The notes beneath the pieces were generated by a model. That model was given only the letters and a program-made list of their open reading frames with translations. It did no database searches and had not been told where the DNA came from. Source: Kazachstania africana CBS 2517 (Eukaryota > Ascomycota > Saccharomycetes > Saccharomycetales > Saccharomycetaceae). Taken from it: a DNA stretch of 64,000 nucleotides. The DNA is taken from positions 744,001 through 808,000 of the forward strand of contig NC_018941.1 of the NCBI RefSeq assembly GCF_000304475.1, in the 5' to 3' direction. Of this stretch, positions 30,502-41,100 are shown in pieces; the stretch's first letter is position 1, and the number at the start of each line of letters is the position of its first letter. The position numbers and the translations under genes are program-made.

Positions 30502-31077
30502 CTAATTTAGCAATGAAGATAATTCATTGTCATTTTGCAGACGCTCCTTCATTTCTCTTCTTGCCTTCCATATGAGATATTTCTTTCTTTCATTCATGTC
30601 AAGATCTGTGAACTCGACATTAGTGAAATCATCATTATCATGGACATTAAATTTTGTTAATAGGTTATCAGAACGAATCATATTAACTTTTCTTGGATCA
30701 TTTGTAGAACCAGTGGTAAAATTCTGAGTCTGTATAGGGGTATAATTTGGTGGGAAATCAAAAGTCTCATCTCTTAGGTATCTTTCGATGACAATTTCTA
30801 CGGATGCATTTGGTTGTTGTAAAGCGTATCTAATTTGTTCGACATGTAGATTGGGTGCAATGTTTTGAACAGCTTGTATCATTTGAGGTGAAACAGTGGC
30901 TCTATTTGCGGTATTTCTGTTATTATTATTGGCATTGCGAGGACGTCTGCTGTTTCTCATTGAATTTTGTTGAGTTGCTCTCACAGAAGATGGATGTTGA
31001 TCAGATTGTAAAAACCATCTTACTAGTATGAATCCTAGAAATAAGGTGATTATTATAGACACAACCGATGAATCCAT
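30502..31077 (-). CDS. CUE1: Cue1, ER anchor and activator of Ubc7 (ERAD)
   Basis: 191 residues from the ATG at 31075-31077 (the longer frame starts with TTG). One membrane anchor at 4-22, a linker rich in Asn/Arg, a ubiquitin-binding CUE domain at 64-102 ([21 protein letters not shown]), and a C-terminal Ubc7-binding region from about 130 ([28 protein letters not shown]). It recruits Ubc7 to Hrd1 and Doa10 at the ER membrane. Odd point: just after the CUE domain is [13 protein letters not shown], with a PPxY motif (109-112); as I recall the S. cerevisiae protein has FPPGF there. The stop codon lies 42 bp from that of YMR265C. Confidence 0.93.
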   Translation of the reverse strand: MDSSVVSIIITLFLGFILVRWFLQSDQHPSSVRATQQNSMRNSRRPRNANNNNRNTANRATVSPQMIQAVQNIAPNLHVEQIRYALQQPNASVEIVIERYLRDETFDFPPNYTPIQTQNFTTGSTNDPRKVNMIRSDNLLTKFNVHDNDDFTNVEFTDLDMNERKKYLIWKARREMKERLQNDNELSSLLN

Positions 31078-31265
31078 GGCTACAAGGTATTGATCTTGTT
31101 GATTTTTCAAGAGACTTATTTAGGTACAGACGATTTAGCTTCTTTTTTTTCTTTTGGATTCTTTGTTCGGAATTCGCTCTAACGATAATTTATATACAAG
31201 TTGAAATTTGATGAGCTTCAATTTAAGAAAAGTACATATGAATATGGAACTTAGATATAAAATTG

Positions 31266-31769
31266 TCAACTTCCTGTATTGAATTCCATTTTAAATTTTT
31301 TATCTTTATTTTTAATTTTATAGATAAATTGCGGTATTATATCAACTTCTTTCAATTGCATGTTATTAAAATGGTCTTTAATTTCTTCCGCCAGCTGGCT
31401 CTTGAGTATTCTTGCATCTGGCTTGCCTACTTTGTTTCTCTTGAATGAATATGTCTTGGAGCCCAATTGTGACCCCAATAAGTATCCGCTTACGGTCATG
31501 TTATCAGGTAGGCTGAGGTTGTAATGATCTTTATAATTGCGAAGAAATTCATCTGAATCGTGTTGAAAATCTAGAGGGTGGTAGACGTTACGATTCTCTG
31601 TGGGATGGTTGTTGGTGACATGTGTTGCAGTCAAGTTGTTTAAATACTGTTGTTGCGAAGATGTCAATCTCTGTTTATTTTGAGAGGTTGAAGAGGGGTT
31701 ATGATCCTTTGTAGCCGTACCAGCTGTAGACCTATTACTTTCAGACTCACTATTGGAACCTCTTGCCAT
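31266..31769 (-). CDS. SAP30: Sap30, subunit of the Rpd3L histone deacetylase complex
   Basis: 167 residues (201 in S. cerevisiae). The N-terminal third is low-complexity Ser/Thr/Asn/Gln-rich; the C-terminal half contains the conserved Sin3-binding SAP30 region, with LDFQHDSDEFLRNYKDHYNL, GYLLGSQLGSKTYSFKRN and an acidic/basic helix ending in PQFIYKIKNKDKKF. Sap30 bridges Sin3 and Rpd3 and helps targeting to stress-responsive and rDNA chromatin. The protein is shorter than in S. cerevisiae, mainly in the N-terminal low-complexity part. It lies between CUE1 and the TatD gene as YMR263W does. Confidence 0.92.
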   Translation of the reverse strand: MARGSNSESESNRSTAGTATKDHNPSSTSQNKQRLTSSQQQYLNNLTATHVTNNHPTENRNVYHPLDFQHDSDEFLRNYKDHYNLSLPDNMTVSGYLLGSQLGSKTYSFKRNKVGKPDARILKSQLAEEIKDHFNNMQLKEVDIIPQFIYKIKNKDKKFKMEFNTGS

Positions 31770-31952
31770 GATTTCTGCTATGCTGTTAGCAACGAAGGGT
31801 GCGGACGTTTATAGCGGTAAGCGTATGTGAAGTTATCTTACTTAGTTGCATTAATTTTTTTAGAAAAATGTACTTTTTCTCTTAAAAGACGTAGATCGCA
31901 ATTTATGAACTGCATGTAATTATTATATAAGCGAGCAAGAGAGAGGAAGAGA

Positions 31953-31983
31953 ATATATGTGTGTATATATGTGTGTGTGTTTG
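31953..31983. repeat. TG/TA dinucleotide tract
   Basis: An irregular run of TG and TA dinucleotides just upstream of the stop end of the TatD-like gene (in the SAP30/TatD gap). A simple repeat, probably length-variable. Confidence 0.8.
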
Positions 31984-31984
31984 T

Positions 31985-32860
31985 TCATTCTAACATTTGA
32001 CTGAAATTAGCATATAGAAGTCTTTTGCATGCGTCTAAATCTGATAAATTGTAAATTGACATAAGATGTTCGTAGACGTAAATTAAACTCTCACAGTAAT
32101 TAGGATCATGCACATTTAAATCTGTTTCCGGTAGGATGGTATCTTTTGGTATCAGTTTGATGTTCAACTTATTTGATTTATTGAAATTTATCTTCTTAGA
32201 GATGCTTAAATAAATTCTCTTATCATCATATAGATTTTTCAACCAAAAGTTTTGTAAGAAATCCATGGAAGAATTGTATGAATGTAGTATTATCTTAACG
32301 TTTGGATTTGGGAAGAGCAGTTTTTCGCAAGTGGTAAAACAGTACATTGTACACTTCACATCATGTATTGATACGTTTAGATTGAATTGATTAGCCAATT
32401 GGCACAATCTTTCGAATATTTTAAATTGATGATCTAATTTAATTTGGCATTCGATTGAATCGTCTAATTTCAATGAAAATGACTTATCTAATCCAATTTC
32501 ACCGATGAATTTCAATGTTGCAAAGCAGTCTAAGTTGTCTTGAATTACTACATTTAAATTAGTTGGCTGTGGTAGTGAATTTTCAATAATTTGATCGATT
32601 TTAGAATCGGGTAAGTTGGGAGAAAAGTGTAAGACTGATTTATAATGAGATACTTTATCGTTACAATCAGCATTCAAAGAGAATAGGTGAGAATACCATG
32701 GATGTATACCGAATCCATTAAGTTTATTATTTTGATTAGAGACAGTGTTGAAATCGTCTAAATTTGTAGCCATTATACATTTTACAATATCACTATTGGG
32801 TATAGTTGCTGTATTGTCGATATGGCAATGGGCATCTACTAAGGGTACGGTATTCTCCAT
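31985..32860 (-). CDS. TatD-family metal-dependent hydrolase (YMR262W ortholog)
   Basis: 291 residues (313 in S. cerevisiae). All TatD metal ligands can be picked out: D9-A-H11-C-H13 at the N-terminus, GIHPWYS, GEIGLD at 120-125, the histidine of VSIHDV, the histidine of IILHSYNS, and the aspartate of LPETDLN. TatD proteins are magnesium-dependent 3'-5' exonucleases or related hydrolases; the specific substrate of YMR262W is not known to me. It shares a divergent promoter with TPS3, as in S. cerevisiae. Confidence 0.9.
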   Translation of the reverse strand: MENTVPLVDAHCHIDNTATIPNSDIVKCIMATNLDDFNTVSNQNNKLNGFGIHPWYSHLFSLNADCNDKVSHYKSVLHFSPNLPDSKIDQIIENSLPQPTNLNVVIQDNLDCFATLKFIGEIGLDKSFSLKLDDSIECQIKLDHQFKIFERLCQLANQFNLNVSIHDVKCTMYCFTTCEKLLFPNPNVKIILHSYNSSMDFLQNFWLKNLYDDKRIYLSISKKINFNKSNKLNIKLIPKDTILPETDLNVHDPNYCESLIYVYEHLMSIYNLSDLDACKRLLYANFSQMLE

Positions 32861-32924
32861 TTGTTCACAGTCCGTTTGAATAATGATGTCCTTATTCGAG
32901 GTTTATTGGTACGGAATTTTTCAG

Positions 32925-32950
32925 TCGTATATATATATATATATATACGA
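32925..32950. repeat. 26-bp perfect AT palindrome
   Basis: TCG, ten TA units, then CGA: perfectly self-complementary over 26 bp. Such TA tracts can extrude or serve as a TATA region; it lies 65-90 bp upstream of the TatD-like start codon. Confidence 0.85.
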
Positions 32951-33278
32951 TTAATCAATCGCAAGAAAATGTCTTTTCGCGGGATGGCTTTTGACAATCA
33001 AGCATTAATTGATGGCAAGGAACGTAAACAGAGCATAGACTATGTGAGCGTATATATAAGATAAGTTTATCTTTGGCGGATGATATCTCAAATTCATAAT
33101 ACATTAATTTGAGCTAATTGAACATGATGGATGCTACTTTTCTGAACACAGATATTCCATAATACAAATACATGACCACGGCTTTCCCATGTAGGATACT
33201 GTATCCAGCTGTTGATACTCATCCATACAAGCTGCTGCAGCAGCTCAATTATTACCGTGATCCTCCCTGCCACCCTCC

Positions 33279-33671
33279 CGGGTAACGAGAATCCCTCGAC
33301 GTGTGTGGCATGACGACGGAAATTCGTTAATTTCCAATGGCCCGCTGAAAAGAAAGAATTGCGCTTTTTTTTGCCCCCATCGCTGAAGAAGCGATCCAAT
33401 TTTGGCAACCTTCCAAGGGGCGGGAATATCTCCTGATTAGGAAAGATATTACTTGTTTCGAAATGGCACTGTGTGTGGCCGCAGGAAGAGGCAATGAATA
33501 CTCGAAGGACCTCCCAGCCAGCAGCTCTCCACAGGCCAGAAAAGCATAACTTGTATGACCCCGCCTTCCTTTATTGGAAATATAGCCAGAAACGGCTTTG
33601 TTTTTCCTCATGCGGTTGTATTGAACTGTCACCCTACCTCGCTTTGTTCTCCCTCCTTCACTGCCCCCCCT
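33279..33671. promoter_or_regulatory. Reb1 site and two stress elements in the TPS3 promoter
   Basis: CGGGTAA at 33279-33285 (Reb1 on the minus strand), AGGGG at 33416-33420 and CCCCT at 33667-33671 (Msn2/4 stress elements). Trehalose synthase genes are established Msn2/4 targets, so the stress cores at about 160 and 410 bp from the TPS3 start fit. The motif matches are short. Confidence 0.45.
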
Positions 33672-33676
33672 TCTGA

Positions 33677-33748
33677 ATATATATATATATATATATATAT
33701 ATAGTAGTTTCAATATATATATAGTAGTTTCAATATATATATAGTAGT
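33677..33748. repeat. AT microsatellite and 20-bp tandem repeat
   Basis: An (AT)n run at about 33677-33703 grades into a 20-bp unit ATAGTAGTTTCAATATATAT present at 33701-33720 and 33721-33740, plus a partial third copy to 33748. It lies 80-150 bp upstream of TPS3, where the TATA box would be expected. Confidence 0.9.
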
Positions 33749-33829
33749 CAAGTGGTTGGATCAATTTGATATCTCGTCGCTAAAACATTCACAAACGAAA
33801 GCAAATTACGTACTTCATCAAATCTCACT

Positions 33830-36800
33830 ATGACGATATTAGTGGCTTCTTTACTATTACCTTATAAACCACAATTTCAAATTGATAATGATAATGAATT
33901 CTTATCAAATGATACAATAGATAGAAATTTAATTGAAATCAATCAATTCAGACCGAAATCGCCCCCAATTATGTCAAATAATAGAAATAAATCAACTGAA
34001 TCTTTACCAAGAATTAAATCTGCAAATGCCATTGATGAAATGGTATTGACATCAGAAGAATTTATGCATAATTTAACCGCTAATGCAACAACTAACGTTA
34101 CACCCAAAAATGAACCGAATTTAACTAAAACATTTTCTGCAGAGGACTTTTTCTTAAATTCAAATAAATCTACTTCAAGTGTAAATAGTTTAACGAATCT
34201 TGCCGGTTTATCAAATGAAAATGTTGCAGATTCTACAGCAAATCTTTTAAAAAATGTTAATAAATCTTTATTGAAAAGTACTCTAATTAAATCGAAAAGA
34301 CCAAATTTAATTCATTCAAGATCAACTATTGTGACACCAAAATCAACCGCATTGCCAGAATCAAATTCTCCAGTCGCAGATTTTAACAAAGTTAAGCAAA
34401 ACAATTTTAATAATGCAAAACCTTTTTCCGTTAAAAGATTCCCAAAACCTGTACCTACTAATAAAAACGTTGCACCACCAATATATGTAGAAGATTCTGA
34501 TTTGGAATCAGAAATTTCAGATATTCCAATCGCTAAATTCGGTGGAATATCTCATACAAATAAAATGTTAAAGGCATCAATTTTAAATCGTGATAAAATT
34601 GATCTTTTTAATAAAATTCCATTCAATATAGTACCAAATCCAAAAGGTAATGGCTCTTTGAAGAATGCGATTAATCAAACTATTGTAGAAAATGAAAATT
34701 TAGATCCAAAAGATAATGTCAACTGGATTGGTACAATAGGTATTCCAACTGATGAATTACCAGATAATGTTACTACGAATATTGCAAATCAATTAAAAGA
34801 TGATTACGATTCATTTGCAATTATACCAGATGATATCACTTTTAATGGTCATTATAAAAATTTTTGTAAACAAATATTGTGGCCGACTTTACATTATCAA
34901 ATTCCAGATAATCCATATTCAAAGGCTTTTGAGGACCATTCCTGGAATTATTATCAAAGGCTAAATGAATTGTATGCAGAAAAAATTGTGGAAATTTATA
35001 AACCAGATGATGTCATCTGGATTCATGATTATCATTTGTTACTATTACCAAGATTAATTCGTAAAAGACTGCCAAAAGCCAAAATTGGATTCTTTTTACA
35101 TCTATCATTCCCATCAAGTGAAGTCTTTAGATGTCTAGCTCATAGAAACGAGATTCTTGATGGTATGTTGGGTGCTAATTTCATTGGTTTCCAAACAAAT
35201 GAATATTTAAGACATTTCTTACAAACTTGTAATAGATTATTAATGACTGATATCACAAGTGAAAATGAATTGAAATATAATGGTGATATCATTAAGATGA
35301 ATTGTTGCCCCATTGGTATCGATTCATTCAATTTGACTTTACAGATTTTTCAAAATGAAAATGTATTAAATTGGAAAAGCTTAATCAGAGAAAGGTGGAA
35401 TAATTATAAATTAATTGTTTGTAGAGACCAATTCGATAGAATTAGAGGTTTAATCAAAAAATTATTGGCATTTGAAAGATTTTTGAAATTAAACCCACAA
35501 TATATTGATAAAGTGGTTTTAATTCAGATTTGTATCGGTAATCAAAATGATCATGACTTAGAAAGACAAGTTATGATTATCGTCGATAGAATCAATTCTT
35601 TATCTTCAAATATCAGTGTCTCTCCACCAGTTGTTTTCTTACATCAAGACCTTGAATTTGAACAATATTTGGCTTTAAATTGTGAGGCCGATATGTTCTG
35701 GGTCAATTCTTTGAGAGAAGGTATGAATTTAACTTGTCATGAATTCATTGTATCATCATTAGAAAAAAACGCTCCTTTATTATTATCTGAATTTACAGGT
35801 TCTGCATCAGTACTAAATAAAGGTATAATATCTATTAACCCATGGGATATCAAAGACGTGTCAGAAAAGATTAAATTTGCATTAGAAATGTCACCTTTTA
35901 CCAAGAACTATAATTGGAAACAAATTATGAAAAATATAATCAACCATGATTCAGAAAACTGGGTTGTTAGAAATTTAAATGGTATAAATTCATCTTGGGA
36001 CTCAATTAAAGAAAGATCAATGATATTTAGATTATCGTATGATGAAATTCTACAAAATTACTTGGATTCAAAGAAAAGATTTTTCATTTTAAAAATTTCA
36101 GAACCACCAAATTCAAGAATGATTTCAATTTTAAATGATTTAGCCACTAAAAACATCGTATTTGTCATGAATTCATTTTCGAAATCAACGTTAGAAATCT
36201 TGTATAGTCGCGTCCCAAATATTGGTCTAATGGCAGAAAATGGTGCATATGTAAGAATTGATGGCTCATGGTACAACATCGTAGATCAAGTGGATTGGAA
36301 AAATGAAGTAGTCAAAATTTTTGATGATAAAATGGAAAGGCTACCTGGTTCATATTATAAAATATCTGATTCGATGATCAAATTTCATACAGAAAATGCG
36401 GAAGATAAAGAAAGAGTTCCATCCGTCATCGGTGACGCAATTACACATATTAACACCTTATTTGATGGTAAAGATATACACGCATTCGTCCATGAAAATG
36501 TCATCAACGTTCAACAGACAAATTTGTCCATTAACGCATTGGAATTCATTATGAAATTTTACAATACTACCACGGTCACTGAGCCCGAGCCAAGTTCCCC
36601 CATTGCAGTACGTAAATCACCTGCTTTCAATTTTAGTGATGCTAATAACAACAATGTAAACGAAAATTCCCAGAATCCAATTGACTTTATCTGTGTGACC
36701 GGTTCATCATCTCCCGTCATTGACCCTATTTTCAAATATTTGAAAACAGAATTATCCAAAGATGAAAATATAAAGTACCAGCATTCTGTTATATACGGTA

Positions 36801-36883
36801 CAAATACTTCAACCTATGCAAAGGAGCATGTTAATGGATTAAACGAACTATTCATAGTTCTGGATAAATTGTCAAAAGTTTAG
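33830..36883 (+). CDS. TPS3: Trehalose-6-phosphate synthase/phosphatase regulatory subunit Tps3
   Basis: 1017 residues (1054 in S. cerevisiae). It starts MTILVASLLLPYKPQF, the typical Tps3/Tsl1 opening, followed by a Ser/Asn-rich regulatory region to about 220. A GT20-like synthase domain runs about 290-720 (VIWIHDYHLLLLPRLIRKRL, GFFLHLSFPSSEVFRCL, LREGMNLTCHEFI), then a degenerate HAD/TPP domain with LMAENGAYVRIDG. Tps3 and Tsl1 are non-catalytic stabilising subunits of the Tps1-Tps2 complex. Neighbours TIF11 and the TatD gene match YMR260C and YMR262W, hence TPS3 rather than TSL1. Confidence 0.92.
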   Translation: MTILVASLLLPYKPQFQIDNDNEFLSNDTIDRNLIEINQFRPKSPPIMSNNRNKSTESLPRIKSANAIDEMVLTSEEFMHNLTANATTNVTPKNEPNLTKTFSAEDFFLNSNKSTSSVNSLTNLAGLSNENVADSTANLLKNVNKSLLKSTLIKSKRPNLIHSRSTIVTPKSTALPESNSPVADFNKVKQNNFNNAKPFSVKRFPKPVPTNKNVAPPIYVEDSDLESEISDIPIAKFGGISHTNKMLKASILNRDKIDLFNKIPFNIVPNPKGNGSLKNAINQTIVENENLDPKDNVNWIGTIGIPTDELPDNVTTNIANQLKDDYDSFAIIPDDITFNGHYKNFCKQILWPTLHYQIPDNPYSKAFEDHSWNYYQRLNELYAEKIVEIYKPDDVIWIHDYHLLLLPRLIRKRLPKAKIGFFLHLSFPSSEVFRCLAHRNEILDGMLGANFIGFQTNEYLRHFLQTCNRLLMTDITSENELKYNGDIIKMNCCPIGIDSFNLTLQIFQNENVLNWKSLIRERWNNYKLIVCRDQFDRIRGLIKKLLAFERFLKLNPQYIDKVVLIQICIGNQNDHDLERQVMIIVDRINSLSSNISVSPPVVFLHQDLEFEQYLALNCEADMFWVNSLREGMNLTCHEFIVSSLEKNAPLLLSEFTGSASVLNKGIISINPWDIKDVSEKIKFALEMSPFTKNYNWKQIMKNIINHDSENWVVRNLNGINSSWDSIKERSMIFRLSYDEILQNYLDSKKRFFILKISEPPNSRMISILNDLATKNIVFVMNSFSKSTLEILYSRVPNIGLMAENGAYVRIDGSWYNIVDQVDWKNEVVKIFDDKMERLPGSYYKISDSMIKFHTENAEDKERVPSVIGDAITHINTLFDGKDIHAFVHENVINVQQTNLSINALEFIMKFYNTTTVTEPEPSSPIAVRKSPAFNFSDANNNNVNENSQNPIDFICVTGSSSPVIDPIFKYLKTELSKDENIKYQHSVIYGTNTSTYAKEHVNGLNELFIVLDKLSKV

Positions 36884-37217
36884 GATTATCTATTTGTACA
36901 GCATATATATACAGTTATTCTATAAAGTATGACAACATAAATACTAATTCACATTATAAACGTATCCGCCTCCTGAGTTGACAAGTCCACTACCAATGCA
37001 ATCCTCTTCCCATACTTTCTCAGTCATCTGTCGCAGTAATCAGCAGGATGTTACCCGAATAACATGATGTCACCAAACACGGATTTTCTTTTTTTTTTTG
37101 CTTTTTTTCCAGCAAGAGACAAAAATGCTTTCTGGCAGACTCATCAGCTTGTATTAATAGTTACTCGATTCTTCTATACGTATATTACAATTATTCAACT
37201 AAACCAGAACAGTCAAG
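36884..37217. other. TPS3 3' flank and TIF11 promoter
   Basis: 330 bp. A Reb1 site (37051-37057) followed by a poly(T) run (37089-37099) is the only clear structure; see the separate entry. No gene was seen. Confidence 0.7.
37051..37099 (+). promoter_or_regulatory. Reb1 site plus poly(dT) promoter of TIF11
   Basis: TTACCCG at 37051-37057 is an exact Reb1 consensus, followed 30 bp on by eleven T. A Reb1 site with a poly(dA:dT) tract is a standard way to keep a nucleosome-free promoter at strongly expressed yeast genes; it lies 120-170 bp upstream of the TIF11 ATG. Confidence 0.6.
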
Positions 37218-37679
37218 ATGGGTAAGAAGAACACAAAAGGTGGTAAAAAAGGTAGAAGAGGAAAGAACGAAACCGACGGTCCAAAGCGTGAATTATATTA
37301 CAAGGAAGAAGGCCAAGAATATGCACAAATCACCAAAATGTTGGGTAACGGTAGAGTCGAAGCTACCTGTTTCGATGGTATCAAAAGAATGGCCCACATT
37401 AGAGGTAAGTTAAGAAAGAAGGTCTGGATGGGTCAAGGTGATATCATCCTTGTCTCATTGAGAGATTTCCAAGATGATCAATGTGATGTCGTCCACAAAT
37501 ATAACTTAGATGAAGCTAGAACTTTAAAGAACCAAGGTGAATTACCAGAAAATGCTAAGATTAATGAAGGTGAAAACTTCGGTTTCGAATCTGATGAAGA
37601 AGTCAACTTCGAATTCGGTAACGCTGATGATGATGAAGATGAAGATGGTGATGACGACTTAGATATCGATGATATCTAA
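37218..37679 (+). CDS. TIF11: Translation initiation factor eIF1A
   Basis: 153 residues, the same length as in S. cerevisiae. A basic N-terminal tail ([18 protein letters not shown]), an S1/OB fold at about 23-97 ([40 protein letters not shown]), and an acidic C-terminal tail of Asp/Glu ([17 protein letters not shown]). eIF1A binds the 40S A site, promotes scanning, and its C-terminal DIDDI segment contacts eIF5B. Codon use is strongly biased to preferred yeast codons, as expected for an abundant factor. Confidence 0.97.
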   Translation: MGKKNTKGGKKGRRGKNETDGPKRELYYKEEGQEYAQITKMLGNGRVEATCFDGIKRMAHIRGKLRKKVWMGQGDIILVSLRDFQDDQCDVVHKYNLDEARTLKNQGELPENAKINEGENFGFESDEEVNFEFGNADDDEDEDGDDDLDIDDI

Positions 37680-38140
37680 TCTGTTTTTGGAAAACTATAT
37701 TGCCTCAAAAATGAAGGGCTTTTTTTTTCATTCATTTCATCTTATGTATATTGATTCAAGACATATTCCTAATCAAAACAATCATTTATGATCCTTTATT
37801 GTTCAATTGCATTATCATAGCATAACTTTCAACAAATGATTTGTAGCCTTATTTTATTATATACAATATTTTATAATTACCGAATAGAAAAGCTTTGTTT
37901 AATTGATATCATGAAAACTTCTTGCAAAGGACATTCCTAATATCTTTCACTGTCGTTGTGATAACGTTCTGCTCATCAGGACCATTTTTTTTTCTTTTCT
38001 TGCTTGCATTGGCATCACAGCAGTTCTCCGATGAGGTCAATAAAATTTGAAAAATTTCAGTACTTTCGATGGAAGATATTGTAACTTGAATCAGTCATAT
38101 AATCTAGTCAATTTTATCTTATAAAAGCTAACCACTTTTG
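37680..38140. other. TIF11 3' flank and TRM732 promoter
   Basis: 460 bp. Apart from the PAC/RRPE pair annotated separately and short poly(T) runs, no gene or repeat was seen. Confidence 0.65.
38029..38057 (+). promoter_or_regulatory. PAC plus RRPE pair upstream of TRM732
   Basis: CGATGAG (38029-38035, PAC) and TGAAAAATTT (38048-38057, RRPE), 13 bp apart and 85-110 bp from the TRM732 start. This is the ribosome-biogenesis regulon signature, fitting a tRNA-modification gene. Confidence 0.65.
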
Positions 38141-41100
38141 ATGTCGGAAGATTTGGGAGGGAACATCTCACAGATAAAAAAGTTTCTTTTAGAAAATAAC
38201 CCATCAAAGTTTTCTAAAAAGAATTCAGATGACGAAGTTGATGGAATTTATGCTACATTTCGAGAGTCCTTCCCGAAGTTATTGTTCCCCTTGAGGCAAA
38301 ATAACTCGGAACTATCTGATTCTTCGAGATTGATGATTATTGATTCTTTATCTATATGGTTTCTAAGGTCTCATCAAATTTTACAAAATAAAAAATTAAG
38401 GTCAGAAAAGTACTCAGCAGATATTGAAAAGCTTTTAATTGATGAAACTAATAATTTCCTGTTTCAATATATTATAGATTTTTCGAGTGGGAGTTCCGTT
38501 GCAATGCTCAATGCCTTGAAGGGCTTGCTAGAAAATTTGTTACATTTATTGAAAATGATGTATGATGAAGATCAATATAAATCGTTTTTCATGCAATGGA
38601 TAAATCAAATCCTCGACCTCCCCTCCAACCTACGTGTTCAATACAATTTAATTACTGCATTGTCTAATGATTTTGATCTCTTCTATATCCTTGAGAACAA
38701 AACTGACTTCATAAAGACATCATTATCTATGATGAGCTCTGAGTCGCTTTCCAACCCTGTGGGGAAATGCCTCGTAGCTCTATTAATCAATATTTATGCT
38801 AAAAAATACGAAAATAACACGACTAATATTACAGAATGGTTAAATATCTGGTGTGATGACACAGTCACTTACCTGAGAAATGGAAAATTTACAAAACCTA
38901 TAAAACTATATTTATTGACCCCATTGTTCAAATATTTGCCTAAGGATGTTTTTACAAGGTTTATACAAAAGTCCAACTTCAACGATGACCCAAATTTGTT
39001 GCTTTCTGTTTTAAAAATCGGTCAAGATCTTGCAATAGAGGAAGAACCATTCGACCCAAAAGTCAACTTATTGCCTTCAGACATGGTAGAAGAATTACTC
39101 CAGGATGATACCCATAAACTTCAAATGTTTGAATTGCTGGCCTACAGTAATAAAAAATCTAAGACCATTCCTACTTACGTGCTCGATACTATAAGAAATA
39201 ATTTAGGTATCTTTTTTGTAGACGTCGAAATTGAAACCCGTAATTATTTCGCAAGTTCATTTAAGCATTTTATACTAAGATTAAGGGATTCTGCATATGC
39301 TATTGATAGAGATGCTAAAAAGCTGGAAAAAGCTGGCAAGTTTCCCGATGAACTTTTGGGAAAGCTAGAACTTATAGAACAATACAAATCTTTCTTGAAG
39401 TGGCTACTAAAGTTCCTTAAGAGCCAGCTTATCGTTGATATCCAATATCAACGAATATCCCTCTCATTTTCAATCATACAAACACTTATTGAATCAGGCT
39501 TGGATGATTCAGTGCCAGAAAGTTTCTTGCATCTTCAATATAAGAGACCATATCCATTTAGTATTTCGATATTAAATGACGCAACATTTTTCAGATTGTT
39601 GTTAGACAACTTGTCAAGTACTTTTAGTGATATTAGAAAATTTGCCAATCAATTTTTGCTTATGGGTATTGCAACACCATCGTCCAACGGCCTGTTTTCA
39701 ACAATTAACAGGGAGAAACTAGCTGTCATTGCTCAAGAAAATCTAAACGTTTATCAGAATTCAGAAATTGGAGCCTCTATTGAGCTATTCCTCTTTAGTA
39801 TTTCTGATGATAAAGCATCTTTCATTGAGCACCGCTTAACTCAACTAAGTATTAGAATAGATAAAACTACAGAAAACCCTGTTCAATATTTGAATAATGG
39901 TATAAGCAGTTCTTTAACCTCTTTAAGTATGTTACTTGAGTCCTATGAAAATACTACTGACTTTCTCCACATTATATCAGACTCACTAGATTTGATAACA
40001 GGCACTTGGGATGTTGTCAGTGAAATTATGTGTCATGATGCTTCCGACTCCTTGCTCCCAATGAGATACATTAATTCTGGCATTCCTGATCAGCTTTTTA
40101 CTAGTTATGCCTTTAGGTCGATCAAAGAAAGTTCCTCTCTACTACATGTACTATTACAAAAATACCCACTCTCGCACGATCAACTTACATATATTGGGGA
40201 TCTTTTAATTGTTCAGCTACTGAATATCCGTCATAGCGGTGCCTTCCAAGCTGTACTACCAAGTTTTAGAACGTGTTGTATACGATGTGGAAAAGAGACT
40301 CCCGCCCAATTAAATATATGGTTGAATAAGATCCTCGATTCTCTCGAAGTGAAAACACAGCATATGACAAGAAGATCTGGTGGACTACCGTTTTTGGTTA
40401 CAAATATATTATGTGCTTTGCCTGACAAAAATAAGCTTGAATTGCAGTATGTTATGAGACACTTACTAAGATTGGCGTCTTCATCGAGTGGTCTTGAATA
40501 CCACGACAATAAAGATGCTCCTCAGATTACAGCTTTTAATTGTATCAAGGCAATATTTATCGAGTCGAAATTGTCGAACGCTTGTACTGAATATGTTACA
40601 GAGGCTCTAGCACTTTCTTTCAAGTACTTCACGTCTGAAATTTGGGCTTTAAGAAACTGTTCGTTAATGCTGTTCACTTCATTGAAAAATAGGATATTTG
40701 GAAAGGCAAACAAGACATTGAGTGCCCGTGTATTCTTCAGTAAATATATTGGCTTAAAGGAAACACTTTTACGGATGCTTCAAGATAGTGTTCTCAGTGT
40801 GAATGAAACTTCTGGTGTTGAGTCACTCTTTTTAGTGTTGAGTATATTGCTCTCATTGAAACCATCTTCAGGGCACGATGATTTATCGCCATTCCTATAT
40901 TATATCAAAAAATGTTTGTCTGATAAAAGCTGGAAGGTAAGAGACATGGCTGCTAGAACCTTAGCATCAATTGTCTATGACCATCATTCTGAGTTGATGG
41001 ACTTGACTAGTAAGTGCAATATTTCTGATCAAAATGGATTACATGGTAACTTATTAGCAATCTTATATTTGATATCTGACCCTGAGCATATGCTCACCAA

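Larger units (their letters stand above)
32861..33829. other. Divergent promoter region between the TatD gene and TPS3
   Basis: 970 bp. It contains a 26-bp AT palindrome (32925-32950), a GC-rich centre with a Reb1 site and stress elements (33279-33671), and an AT microsatellite with a 20-bp tandem repeat (33677-33748). Frames across it (for example minus 33327-33764) read through the microsatellite and are not credible genes. Confidence 0.65.

Noticed and set aside
33327..33764. 145-codon minus-strand frame upstream of TPS3
   Set aside because: It begins in the AT microsatellite, so the first part is a repeated Tyr/Ile string, and it has no conserved features; it covers promoter motifs.
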